Positions 26,808-35,027 of a DNA stretch of 64,000 nucleotides are shown here, in pieces; position 1 is the stretch's first letter; the number at the start of each line of letters is the position of its first letter. Origin of the DNA: Streptomyces hyderabadensis (GTDB lineage: Bacteria; Actinomycetota; Actinomycetes; Streptomycetales; Streptomycetaceae); the NCBI RefSeq assembly GCF_020404845.1, contig NZ_JAIOJZ010000031.1, forward strand, positions 25,489 through 89,488, written 5' to 3'. Both the position numbers and the translations under genes were made by a program. The notes beneath the pieces are model-generated. The model was given only the letters and a program-made list of their open reading frames with translations. It was not told the DNA's origin and did not search any database.

Positions 26808-27532
26808 CCGTGAAGGTGCTGCTCGCCGACGACCAGGCCCTGCTGCGGGCCACATTCCGCATCCTGATCGACTCCTGCCCGGACATGGAGGTCGTCGGAG
26901 AGGCGTCCAACGGGGCGGAAGCGCTGGAGCTGGCCCGAACCCACCACCCGGACGTGGTGCTCATGGACATCCGCATGCCCGGGACGGACGGCCTGTCCGG
27001 CACCGCGGGGATCTGCGCCGATCCAGAGCTGGCGAGCACCCGGGTACTGATCCTGACCACCTTCGAGACCGAGGACTACGTCGCTCAGGCGCTGCGGGCC
27101 GGGGCCAGCGGCTTCCTCGGCAAGGACGTCACCGCGGACGCCCTGCTGGTCGGCATTCGCACGGTGGCCTCCGGGGAGGCGCTGCTCTCCCCCGGCGCCA
27201 CCCGCACCCTGATCACCCGCTTCCTCACCTCCCCGGCCCCCGGCACCTACCTGGCGCCCCCGGAACGGCTGGCCGACCTCACCGGAAGGGAACGGGAAGT
27301 GATGGCGCGGGCGGCCGAAGGCAAGTCCAACGCGGAGATCGCCGAGCTGCTGGTGGTCAGCCCGCTCACGGTACGGACGCACATCCACCGCGCGATGACG
27401 AAACTCAACGCCCGCGACCGGGCACAGCTCGTCGTCATCGCATACCAGACGGGCCTGGTGCAGGCGGGAGGGGACAACGGGGTCCCGCCGAGGCACGGGA
27501 GCTCCAGTACACCTGATGGGATTGCCGGCTGA
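26804..27532 (+). CDS. NarL/LuxR-family response regulator
   Basis: A 242-residue partner of the preceding kinase. The receiver domain has the acidic pair at residues 9-10, phospho-acceptor Asp55 in VVLMDIRMPG, and Lys in GFLGKDV. The C-terminal LuxR helix-turn-helix reads LTGREREVMARAAEGKSN, then VVSPLTVRTHIHRAMTKL. An AAGGAGAG site before the ATG and the ATGA overlap show coupled translation with the kinase. The last 20 residues are a low-complexity extension. Confidence 0.93.
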   Translation: MTVKVLLADDQALLRATFRILIDSCPDMEVVGEASNGAEALELARTHHPDVVLMDIRMPGTDGLSGTAGICADPELASTRVLILTTFETEDYVAQALRAGASGFLGKDVTADALLVGIRTVASGEALLSPGATRTLITRFLTSPAPGTYLAPPERLADLTGREREVMARAAEGKSNAEIAELLVVSPLTVRTHIHRAMTKLNARDRAQLVVIAYQTGLVQAGGDNGVPPRHGSSSTPDGIAG

Positions 27533-27616
27533 GGTACGTCGGCATCGGACCGTTGCGGCAGACTGCCGGCCGCGACGAGTAGGCTGATCGTTCGACATCG
27601 GACCAGGGAGGTCGGC

Positions 27617-28042
27617 GTGGACCATGGCGACAAGCTCTTCTGGCTCGCGGTGGTGATTCAACGCAAGTACGCACAGATCTGCGCCGAGTTCGACCTGACC
27701 CCTTCGCAGGCCACGCTGCTCTGCGCAGTCAGGAACGAGCCGCGACAGATGGCCTACCTCGCTGCGTCGTTGGGTATGACCAAGAACGCATTGAGCCAGC
27801 TGGTCGATCGCACCGCACGGCGCGAGCTGGTCGGCCGGACAAGCTCGGCGCAGGACCGACGGGTCGTCATGCTCAGTGCGACGCCCACGGGGAAGGTGCT
27901 CGCCGAGGCCGTTTACGCCGAGATCGCCAAGCGCCTGCCCGAGATCGCGAGGAACCTCGACGCCGACGACCAGCGCGACTTCGCGCGCCTGGCCACCGCC
28001 GTCGTGGACACCTCGGACCTCTCTCCGCCCACCTCGAACTGA
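27617..28042 (+). CDS. MarR family transcriptional regulator
   Basis: A 141-residue winged-helix dimer-type repressor: YAQICAEFDLTPSQATLLCAV, then the recognition helix MTKNALSQLVDRTARREL and the wing SAQDRRVVMLSATPTGK. The start is GTG 27617, with AGGGAGG five bases before it. It lies 99 bp before an NmrA-like oxidoreductase gene, and a perfect 37-bp palindrome lies between them. It most likely represses that gene in response to a small aromatic or oxidant ligand. Confidence 0.92.
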   Translation: MDHGDKLFWLAVVIQRKYAQICAEFDLTPSQATLLCAVRNEPRQMAYLAASLGMTKNALSQLVDRTARRELVGRTSSAQDRRVVMLSATPTGKVLAEAVYAEIAKRLPEIARNLDADDQRDFARLATAVVDTSDLSPPTSN

Positions 28043-28086
28043 CCCATCAGGCCGTGAGGTTCGCGATACACCCATGCCTTGACGAA

Positions 28087-28123
28087 GTTCATGTCGTGAA
28101 CTAATTTAGTTCACGACATGAAC
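28087..28123. promoter_or_regulatory. Perfect 37-bp palindrome, probable MarR operator
   Basis: Half-site GTTCATGTCGTGAACTAA (28087-28104) is followed by one base and its exact reverse complement. Each arm itself contains the smaller inverted repeat GTTCA-N5-TGAAC, so two dimers could bind side by side. It ends five bases before the GGAGGG ribosome-binding site of the NmrA-like gene, so bound protein would block transcription initiation or elongation. Confidence 0.85.
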
Positions 28124-28141
28124 TAGTGGAGGGTGGCAGCG

Positions 28142-29032
28142 ATGAGCACTCAGAAGACCGGCACGATCGCAGTCTTCGGCGCGACGGGGCAGCAGGGTGG
28201 GGCGGTGGTCGACGCGCTGCTGGACCACAAGGCGCGGGTGCGGGCTTTGGTCCGCGACCCGCAGTCCGACCGGGCTCGGACGCTGGCCGCCCGCGGCGTC
28301 GAACTGGCGACCGTCCGGGCCGACGACCCGGCGTCGCTGGCCACCGCACTGGCGGCGGTCGAGGGGTTCTACTTCATGACCCCGGAGGCGAACAGCCTCG
28401 AAGAGGTCGAGGCGGAGATCCGCATCGGTACCGCACTCGTCGACGCGGCGGCCGAGGCGGGCGTCCCCCACGTCGTGTTCAACTCGGTGTTCGGAGCGGA
28501 CCGGGAGTCGGGTGTGCCGCACCACGACTCGAAGCACGCTATCGAGCAGCACCTGAGGAAGTCCGGCCTCAGGGCCTCGATGGTCCGCGCGACCGCCTTC
28601 ATGGAGAACTTCACGAACGTGATGGCACCGAGCCTGGAGCAGGGGGAGATCGTGCTGAGGCTGCCGCTGCCAAACGACGTCCCCCTGAAGATGATCTCGG
28701 TCAGGGACATCGGCCGGGTCGCCGCCGCGCTCCTGCTCGACACCGCGCAGGCTCCCGGCGGAGCCGTCGAGCTCGTCGGCGACGAGCTGACGGGCCCCCA
28801 GATCGCCGCGGCGTTCGGCGCGCACGCCGGGCTCCCGGCACGGTACGAGGTCCTCCCGTTGAGCGTGCTCCCCACCGACCTCGACAGGGTGATGTTCCGC
28901 GAGTTCGCGAAGGCGGCCGAATACCCCACGGACTCCGCGGTGGTGTGCTCGATCGAGCCGGCCACCCTGGACCTGGCCGAGTGGATCCGAGCTTCCGGCT
29001 GGACCGCGCCGACCAACGTAGCTGGTTCCTGA
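28142..29032 (+). CDS. NmrA-like NAD(P)-binding oxidoreductase
   Basis: A 296-residue atypical SDR protein. The Rossmann motif is FGATGQQGGAVVDALL, followed by ALVRDPQSDRARTLAARGV, HVVFNSVFGADRESGV and, in place of the catalytic Tyr motif, HDSKHAIEQHL; the C-terminal part is NmrA-like. Members act as quinone or NAD(P)-ratio sensors or reductases. The ATG at 28142 has GGAGGG eight bases upstream; a GTG at 28133 overlaps that site and is less likely. The neighbouring MarR gene and large operator suggest ligand-induced expression. Confidence 0.88.
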   Translation: MSTQKTGTIAVFGATGQQGGAVVDALLDHKARVRALVRDPQSDRARTLAARGVELATVRADDPASLATALAAVEGFYFMTPEANSLEEVEAEIRIGTALVDAAAEAGVPHVVFNSVFGADRESGVPHHDSKHAIEQHLRKSGLRASMVRATAFMENFTNVMAPSLEQGEIVLRLPLPNDVPLKMISVRDIGRVAAALLLDTAQAPGGAVELVGDELTGPQIAAAFGAHAGLPARYEVLPLSVLPTDLDRVMFREFAKAAEYPTDSAVVCSIEPATLDLAEWIRASGWTAPTNVAGS

Positions 29033-29255
29033 GCCGCCGGCCGCGATGCACGGCCCCTCGACCGTGCCCACGCTCTGGGCGCTCCGGGGACGGCAACGCA
29101 TCCGCCCACGGTTGAAGTAGTCACGAAGCTCCCGGGGCGCGCCCGAGGCCGACACCGGCACACTGGTCAAGGCCGCCGCGCCGGCGTCTGGACCCAGGAG
29201 TGGGCGCCGGCGCACTCGGCTGCGATGCGGCCGAGCAGCCACTGCCGCCCATGGC

Positions 29256-30066
29256 CTACCGGAACTTCGCATGAGCACGCATCTGTTCTGCCAGCCGCCC
29301 CAGTTCGGCCGCCGTCGGGGGAGACGTCGCCGAGCCCGCTGTGCGCAGCCGTTGTGCTGCACAGGAAGCGCCGCAGCATGGCCACGAGCAGCCCTTCCGG
29401 GAGGGTCTGCAGTGCGGCGAACGCGCGCGGGACCGGCGGGGTCGGCAGGGCGGCCAGGTTCTGCCGCATGAGGTGGAGCATGCCGCGGACCGCCTCGGGA
29501 TCGTCAGCCAGCGCCACCGGGCCACCCGCCGCGTGCACAGCCTGCCCGAGGGGCATCGTGAACGCGGCGTGTGTCCTGAGCCAGGCATCCATCCGCGGCT
29601 CGGCCTTGGCCTTGATCCCGGCGGTGCGGAACTCCCGGACGATCCGCTCCAGGCGCGGGGTGGTTCCGCCGTCGGGTTCGCCGATCGGCATCGGGACCCG
29701 GCTGGTCATGAAGTTGGTCGCGCGGTAGCGGATTATGTCGCCGTCCATCGTGCCGCCCAGTGGCGGGAAGCCCAGCAGCACTCGCTCGCGGCCGATCGCC
29801 GCGCCCAGCGGCTCCGCTCCGGCCGCCCAGGCGGGCAGGAACAGCACGTCGCCTTCGAGGCCGGCGAGTGACTCCAGCACCGCGTCACCTTGATGGGTAC
29901 GGACGAGAACGGCGGTCAGGCCGCACCCGCCGTCCGGGTGCTCGACCACCGGTACGGACACCCGCCTGACGGCAGGGCTGTCTTCCTCGGCGAGCTGCAC
30001 GCCGTGCCGACGCCCGGCACTGGGCGATCACGTTCCTGACGGCAGCAATGAGCGCGCCGCCGACCC
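29256..30066 (-). pseudogene. Broken ketopantoate-reductase-like gene
   Basis: The central frame (about 29330-30010) encodes a PanE/ApbA-like protein: GTMDGDIIRYR, MPIGEPDGGTTPRLERIVREFRTAGI and MDAWLRTHAAFTMPLGQAV. The NADP-binding start lies in another frame (GGALIAAVRNV) and is separated by an in-frame stop near 30022. The natural C-terminus, TAAELGRLAEQMRAHAKFR and a stop at 29256, is in a third frame, reached by a shift near a run of five G at about 29317-29322. With at least two frameshifts the gene is probably dead. Confidence 0.72.
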
Positions 30067-30421
30067 GGGCCTGGCGATAAGCCTGGGGCGGCTCACTCAC
30101 CCCCTCGTCGCCGTCCTCGGACACGTTCGGGTCGCGCAGCGGCGGGCATGGCACCTTTGGACCCTTCAGCCAACGGTCGCTCCCCCTGGCAACGACGTCC
30201 CCCAACCGCTGTGCGTACAGGGAGCGGCGCTCCCAGTCCTGGCCGGCGTCCTCGAAGAGCTGGGCCGCGGGCTCCCAGCGGCCCCGGGCGGCACCCCTGC
30301 ACGCGCGTTGCAACGGGGCATCGGGGCCGGCGAGGTAGGAGTTCTGCCACCGCAGCGGCAGCAGGCCGTACTTGAGCCGGCACCAGAGCAACAGCAGGCA
30401 GGGAAGGACAAGGAGTGTCAT
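29885..30421 (-). CDS. Hypothetical protein with N-terminal membrane anchor, possibly truncated
   Basis: It starts with a hydrophobic segment (LLVLPCLLLLWCRLKYGLL), then PLRWQNSYLAGPDAPLQRACRGAARGRWEPAAQLF and DWERRSLYAQRLGDV, a pattern of short helical repeats seen in uncharacterised Streptomyces proteins. After about residue 85 the sequence loses this character and runs into the remains of the ketopantoate-reductase-like gene, so its natural end is probably lost. An AAGGA ribosome-binding site precedes ATG 30421. It begins 79 bp downstream of the UNG-ART gene on the same strand. I cannot assign a function. Confidence 0.45.
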   Translation of the reverse strand: MTLLVLPCLLLLWCRLKYGLLPLRWQNSYLAGPDAPLQRACRGAARGRWEPAAQLFEDAGQDWERRSLYAQRLGDVVARGSDRWLKGPKVPCPPLRDPNVSEDGDEGVSEPPQAYRQARVGGALIAAVRNVIAQCRASARRAARRGRQPCRQAGVRTGGRAPGRRVRPDRRSRPYPSR

Positions 30422-30499
30422 GGTTGGGCGACGGCCATCGGCTGGGAGGCCCCACTGGAACCCGGGCCGCGTTGCCACGCGGGCCCGGGCCCGGGCACG

Positions 30500-32203
30500 T
30501 CATGACACCAGGCCGGCCCCCTCCAGCTCGGTCAGCCGCACGGTGCACAGTCCCCCACGTTCGGCCTTCACCTCCGTCACCTTCAACTGCGTCCCCGGCG
30601 CGAGGATGTACTCCTCCTCACCCGTGAACGCGGAGAACTGCCGGATCCCCACCGCCCGCGCAGGCGTCACCTCGAACAACGTCCGCCGACCACGCGTGCC
30701 GAGGAACGCGCGGGCCACCCCCGGCTCGGACGTGCACGACGACACGCCCCACCACGTCACCGTCCGTCCCAGCGGGTACTGGGACCGCAGATCCAGCGCC
30801 ACACCACGCCACAACGGCCGCGTCTGCGCAGGCAACGCCTCCATCGCCGAGAACAGCAACCGCAGGTATGACAGGTACGGCACCACGCGCTCGCGGTCCG
30901 ACGAGCGCAGCACGGCGTTGATCTCGCGGTAGAAACCCGACTCGCACGTGTACAGGTAGAGGGCCGAGATCGCGTCGGCCGACATGGCGCCCGCGGCCTC
31001 CCCGGACACCGCACCCGCGGACGCCGCCTCCGCTGCCTTCGTCTCCCCGAAACGGCGTGAAAGATCGATATGCCGATCCAGGTGGGCGAGCACCCGCGAG
31101 ACCGGCTCGACGGCCTTCTGGAAGTCCACCAGAGGCGTGTCGAACACCCCGGTGACGGGCGGCAGAACGAGGCCCTCGTCCTTGACGCTGGTGAGCCGCT
31201 CCAGATACAGCTGGTGCAACTCCATCGTGGAGGCGATGAACGCCCCCATCCGCTGTGCGACACCATCGCCCTTGGGCCCGTCGGCCCCGTTCGCTCCCTG
31301 GTCCCAGCCCTTCTGCGGCAGCCAGTCGACCGGCTCGGCCCCCACCACCGCCAGGGCGTCGTTCACCTGGGCGAAGTGGTCGCCCTCGCAGAACAGATCC
31401 CCCTGCGCGGCCGGATTGGCGTGGTCCAGGTGACGCACCCGCACCCCCGGGTACTTCTTCTCCAGCCGCTGGACGACCCTCTTCAGGCTGCGGGCGTGCG
31501 CGCCCCACCAGGCGAACACCACCCCCCGGTCGTCCTCCTCCACCGCATCCTGCTTGGCCCGGAGGATCTCCTCGACGATCTGCTCGACCACGGGGCGCCA
31601 GAACGACGTATGCCGATCGGTGGCCATTGCCCCGTCCGCGCTCGCCGTGAGGGACGCGTTCAGCAGCAGCACACCCTGGGTGAGCATCGCCTGGAACCAC
31701 TCGGGTGGCTGAACCGTGTCCTCCCTCTTCAGCAGGGCACGGACGTCGGCGATCGGTGTCTTCTTGACGATGCCGTACTTCCACATCGCGGCAGCTTTGA
31801 TGAGGCAGCGGATGCTGACGACCCTGCCGAACTGGCTGTCCTTCCAGTCGTTGAAGGTGTTGTCGAACATCGCGATGCCGGTCGCGCTCTCCGCCCGTGG
31901 ATAGGGGTTCTGTCCGAAGACGACCACCTTCCACTTCTCCGGCGGGTGCGGCTTCAACGCCTGGAACGTCAGCTCGCGCACCGGAACGACCTCCGGGCTG
32001 CGCTTCGGGCCGATGAAGTCGGCGGCTCCCGGCTGCGCCTCGATCACCGGTCTGATCAGCGGCAGCCACGGCTCGCCGCCGCCGGTGAACAAGTCGGCCA
32101 GTCCCAGCGGATCTCCGGCCGGGGAACCGGCATCGCCCGCGGCCGTCACGTCGACATCACTCACGAGGGTGGAACTCCCGACACTCGAACCGGACGCCTC
32201 CAC
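30500..32203 (-). CDS. Uracil-DNA glycosylase-like domain fused to R-S-E ADP-ribosyltransferase
   Basis: A 567-residue fusion. Residues 70-290 follow family-1 uracil-DNA glycosylase: VVVFGQNPYPR (water-activating loop), QGVLLLNASLT, VVFAWWGAHA, and HANPAA at the HPSPLS position followed by GDHFAQVN. The catalytic Asp of GQDPYH is Asn99 here (codon 31907-31909). After a helical linker, residues 405-560 form an ADP-ribosyltransferase: YREINAVLR, Arg466 (LWRGVAL), the Ser-Thr motif VSSCTS (487-492) and Glu529-x-Glu531 (GEEEYILAPG). The R-S-ExE pattern is that of arginine-type transferases. The GTG at 32203 has no clear ribosome-binding site; GTG 32164, with GGGAG ten bases before it, is an alternative. 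A macro-domain gene lies 85 bp upstream on the same strand. I infer a toxin or defence effector that recognises uracil, DNA or a phage inhibitor and modifies a target; this is unproven. Confidence 0.85.
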   Translation of the reverse strand: MEASGSSVGSSTLVSDVDVTAAGDAGSPAGDPLGLADLFTGGGEPWLPLIRPVIEAQPGAADFIGPKRSPEVVPVRELTFQALKPHPPEKWKVVVFGQNPYPRAESATGIAMFDNTFNDWKDSQFGRVVSIRCLIKAAAMWKYGIVKKTPIADVRALLKREDTVQPPEWFQAMLTQGVLLLNASLTASADGAMATDRHTSFWRPVVEQIVEEILRAKQDAVEEDDRGVVFAWWGAHARSLKRVVQRLEKKYPGVRVRHLDHANPAAQGDLFCEGDHFAQVNDALAVVGAEPVDWLPQKGWDQGANGADGPKGDGVAQRMGAFIASTMELHQLYLERLTSVKDEGLVLPPVTGVFDTPLVDFQKAVEPVSRVLAHLDRHIDLSRRFGETKAAEAASAGAVSGEAAGAMSADAISALYLYTCESGFYREINAVLRSSDRERVVPYLSYLRLLFSAMEALPAQTRPLWRGVALDLRSQYPLGRTVTWWGVSSCTSEPGVARAFLGTRGRRTLFEVTPARAVGIRQFSAFTGEEEYILAPGTQLKVTEVKAERGGLCTVRLTELEGAGLVS

Positions 32204-32288
32204 GGGCGCCCCGGCAGGTTGAACAGGTGCGGCAAGGTCGTCACCGGTGTCCGCGCCCTGGGCGGCACTGGTCTGCGATGCCTTCGGG

Positions 32289-32957
32289 TCAATGACGAAA
32301 GGAAGGCCGCTGCGGCACGTTGATCCGGACCCGCCGTGCGGACCCCGCTCCCTCGATGTCGTCGAGTTGCCTCAGTACCGCAGCCCTCAACTCGTCGTAG
32401 TCCGCGAAACCATGGTTGTGGAAGAGGGTGTAGCCAGTCCACATCAGATTGGCGCACACCTGCGCGGGCACCTGCCCGGTCTGAGCGCCCATCCCGACCA
32501 GGGCCACCGACCGGATGCTGCCCGGCTTCGCCCGGTTCTGCAGATGCACCGCCTGGAAGGCTGCCGCACAGGCCAGGGCCACGTTCATCGTGTCGCTGAC
32601 GTTCTGTGACGACTGGCGCATGGTGGGCGTCGAGATCAAGTACCGGGGTACATCTGCCCCGGACGGGACGCACACCGCGCTGCCCACTGGCAGCCGTCCG
32701 CCGAACCCGTCGCGAATCGCCCGTTGCACCCGCACCTGGATACCCGCACCGAGGTGCCGCTTGACGACGGCGTCGACCCCACCATCCATCCGGCCACGCT
32801 CGTTGGTGGGAGAGACCCATGCATCGGCGCCCACGTCCAGAAGGGAACCTCGCCTGATCTCGACCTCCGGCGTGTCCGCGAAAGCAGACCGCCAGGCCGT
32901 CACCACCTCGTCGTTGACGTCGACCAGGACCACGCTCAACGCATGCCTGACACCCAC
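32289..32957 (-). CDS. Macro-domain protein (putative ADP-ribose hydrolase/antidote)
   Basis: A 222-residue protein. VEIRRGSLLDVGADAWVSPTNERGRMDGGVDAVVKR (residues 32-66 in pieces) and ALVGMGAQTGQVP (152-164) correspond to the two ADP-ribose-binding loops of macro domains (NAAN..GGGVD and G-G-x-G-x-P type). GTG 32957 was chosen because GGAGG lies eight bases before it and the fold starts directly after. Macro domains bind or hydrolyse ADP-ribose on proteins or DNA; DarG of the DarTG system is the known precedent for an antitoxin of this kind. Its place directly before the ADP-ribosyltransferase gene suggests it reverses that enzyme's modification. Confidence 0.85.
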   Translation of the reverse strand: MGVRHALSVVLVDVNDEVVTAWRSAFADTPEVEIRRGSLLDVGADAWVSPTNERGRMDGGVDAVVKRHLGAGIQVRVQRAIRDGFGGRLPVGSAVCVPSGADVPRYLISTPTMRQSSQNVSDTMNVALACAAAFQAVHLQNRAKPGSIRSVALVGMGAQTGQVPAQVCANLMWTGYTLFHNHGFADYDELRAAVLRQLDDIEGAGSARRVRINVPQRPSFRH

Positions 32958-33239
32958 GAATTCACCCTCCCCAGCCCCGTGATCTCGAACGATCCCAAAG
33001 CTACCGCGCACCACTGACAACGCCGTTCGACCGGCCCGGCTCGAACAGGGGGGAAGGATCGGGAGCCGGTGACAAGCGGTCAGCCGTGCTTCCCGACGCC
33101 ACGCATACGTGCGGAAAGACCAAGGCCGCGGGATCAAATCGGAGGGCATCCGGTGGGGCGGCAGTGCCCCTTCAGGCTGCAGTCTGACCCGGCCCTCCGT
33201 AACCCATGCCGTCGCACAACTGGCTTCGGCTGTGCATGC

Positions 33240-33494
33240 ACCGAGAACCGCATACCGGCTGAAGACTTCGGTCAGGACGTCGTGGCTCACCCCGGCGAGC
33301 AGCGCGGTGCGCACGATGCGTTGAGCGGCCATCGCGTCGTGGCGTTCCTGGGCTGCCCGCAGTTCGTCGAGGGGCAGGAGCGCCGCTCGCTCGTCCAGGG
33401 CCCGCAGCGCGGCGACGGACTCGCGGACGGCGTCGCGCGGGTCCTCCCGGTACGGGAAGAGGTCGGGCGTCGACGCGCAGGTTCCGGGTGCCGG
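33240..33494 (-). pseudogene. Orphan fragment of an unrecognised helical protein
   Basis: An open frame reads DLFPYREDPRDAVRESVAAL, then DERAALLPLDELRAAQERHDAMAAQRIVRTALLAGVSHDVLTEVFSRY, with the codon bias of a real gene and a helix-turn-helix look (TALLAGVSHDVLTEVF). It has no start codon or ribosome-binding site; upstream it collides with the pectinesterase remnant, and downstream the frame loses coding character. It seems to be the middle or end of a gene cut by recombination. The family was not recognised. Confidence 0.45.
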
Positions 33495-34020
33495 GGCGTG
33501 GGGCGTCCGCGGTCCTGAAGCGCCACTCGTGCGGCGCGGTGATGCCCCGGTGGCCGAGGAAGAAGCCCGGGTCCACGATGACGTAATAGCGCTGTCCGGG
33601 CTCGAGGCTGCGGTGCAGCAGGACGGTGGCGGTGCGGCCGGTGACGACGACCGGCTCGTAGTTCCAGCGGTGCGGTTCGCCGTAGTCGGAGCGTGCGTCG
33701 CCGATGAGGCGCTGGTACGTCGCGGGGTCGGCGAGGTCGACGGTGTCCACGGCGCCGCCGTCGGCGCGGCGCACGGTCAGGCGCCCTTCGGTGCCGAGCC
33801 GGACGGCCGAGTCGAAGGTCAGGCGCAGTGGTGTGTCGGCGCAGACGGCTTCTGCCGTGCCGTTCGGCGCGAGTGCGACCGGCCGACCGCCCGCGGCACC
33901 GGCGCCGTCCGCCGCGGCGGAGGGGGCGACGGCCACCGGAGCGAGCAGGACGGCGAGGACGGGACCGGCGCGCAGGATCGGGCGCACGCGGGAAACGAGC
34001 TGACGGAACATCGATCGCAT
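33495..34020 (-). pseudogene. N-terminal part of a secreted pectinesterase-like protein
   Basis: ATG 34020 begins a signal peptide (VLAVLLAPVAVAPSAAA) and a beta-sandwich module (PLRLTFDSAVRLGTEGRLTVRR, TATVLLHRSLEPGQRYYVIVDPGFF, HEWRFRT) that in Streptomyces precedes the pectinesterase catalytic domain. The catalytic part is missing; the frame runs out of recognisable protein at about 33495. Two GntR-type operator sites lie 19-39 bp before the start, so the gene once belonged to the pectin regulon. Confidence 0.65.
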
Positions 34021-34038
34021 GGGAACGACTCCTCATCC

Positions 34039-34059
34039 CGGCATACCTATGGCATGCCA
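34039..34059. promoter_or_regulatory. Tandem TGGYATRCCA-type sites before the pectinesterase remnant
   Basis: CGGCATACCT (34039-34048) and the perfect palindrome TGGCATGCCA (34050-34059) are centred 11 bp apart. They resemble the site at 34189 before the adjacent GntR gene and the one at 43722, and the general TGGTATACCA form of hexuronate-type GntR operators. Confidence 0.6.
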
Positions 34060-34188
34060 GCGATGGAAGCACAGGAGTCACTCACTGAACACCCCCTTGT
34101 CACTGTGAACCCCCGCGGCTTGAGGCCAGTTCACCGCGCCGGCCGCTTCCTCCCGGGTCACCCGAACCGCAGACACTCCGCCTACCAG

Positions 34189-34198
34189 TGGCATACCA
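34189..34198. promoter_or_regulatory. TGGCATACCA operator candidate before gntR
   Basis: TGGCATACCA lies 71 bp before the GntR start codon and is the exact reverse complement of the site at 43722-43731. It probably mediates autoregulation. Confidence 0.6.
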
Positions 34199-34268
34199 TG
34201 TCTTCGGGCGCGCTGGCCGGACGATACGGTGGCCCGGACAAGCAGTCGCTCAGTGCCAGGAGGACGGC

Positions 34269-35000
34269 ATGACCCCACCGAAAGCGGCATCGGCCCGGCA
34301 GGACCCGGCCTCGTCGTCGGCCTCGCCGACGTCCGAGGAGAGCCTGGAGAGTCGGGCGCGTCAGGCGCTTGTGGACTGGTTGACGAAGGAGCACCCCGCT
34401 CCCGGCCAGCCCGTACCCGTGCGGGAGTTCGCCAGGCGGCTGGGCATGAGCCGTACCCCGGTGCGCAGCGCCGTCGGCCGCCTGTACGAGCGCGGGCTGC
34501 TGGCCTACGATCCGGTTGCCGGGTTCACCGTCGCCATCCCGTCGCTCTCCAGCATCTACGAGCTGTTCGAACTGCGGCTGATGCTGGAGTCGCACGCGCT
34601 GCGCCTGTTCGCCGAGCGTACCGACCGGGAGCCGCCGGTCCGGCTGCGCGAGCTGGTGGACGAGGCCGACGAGCTGGCCCAGGAGTCGGTCCAGGACCAC
34701 ACCCGTTACATCGACTTCCGGGAGAACGACAGCCGCTTCCACCGCGCCATGGTGGAGCTGGGAGGCCTGCCGCGCCTGCTGGAGCTCCACGACGACCTGC
34801 ACCTCAGCATCCATGTGACCCGTACCGGAATGGAAGCCCCGATCACCGCGTCGAGGCTGAACACCGCCGTCGCGGAGCACCGCGCCGTGGTCGACGCACT
34901 GGAGCGCGGCGACCGCCAGGCGGCCCGGGACCTGCTGGAGGCCCACATCCTGCGGGTCCGCGACCAGACCATCGCCTTTCTCGCCCGGCCCAGAATCTAG
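34269..35000 (+). CDS. GntR family regulator (FadR/FCD type) of pectin-sugar genes
   Basis: A 243-residue regulator. The N-terminal winged helix (VREFARRLGMSRTPVRSAVGRLYERGLL) is followed by an all-helical FCD ligand domain with ELFELRLMLESHALRLF and metal-ligand positions in FRENDSRFHRAM and VAEHRAVVDAL. AGGAGG precedes ATG 34269. It lies 27 bp before the GH127 gene and is probably co-transcribed with it. TGGYATRCCA-type sites occur before its own gene, before a pectinesterase remnant and before the DapA-type gene at 43.8 kb, so a pectin or hexuronate regulon is the likely job. Confidence 0.9.
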   Translation: MTPPKAASARQDPASSSASPTSEESLESRARQALVDWLTKEHPAPGQPVPVREFARRLGMSRTPVRSAVGRLYERGLLAYDPVAGFTVAIPSLSSIYELFELRLMLESHALRLFAERTDREPPVRLRELVDEADELAQESVQDHTRYIDFRENDSRFHRAMVELGGLPRLLELHDDLHLSIHVTRTGMEAPITASRLNTAVAEHRAVVDALERGDRQAARDLLEAHILRVRDQTIAFLARPRI

Positions 35001-35027
35001 GGCCCGGCCCCGAATCCAGGGGAGACC

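Noticed and set aside
23835..26855. A 1006-codon minus-strand frame opposite the MMPL and kinase genes
   Set aside because: It is low-complexity, histidine- and aspartate-rich translation opposite genuine coding sequence, a typical GC-bias shadow.
30500..32957. Assignment of the UNG-ART/macro pair as a DarTG system
   Set aside because: DarT lacks the R-S-ExE arginine-type motif set and the glycosylase domain seen here; only the macro partner is analogous.
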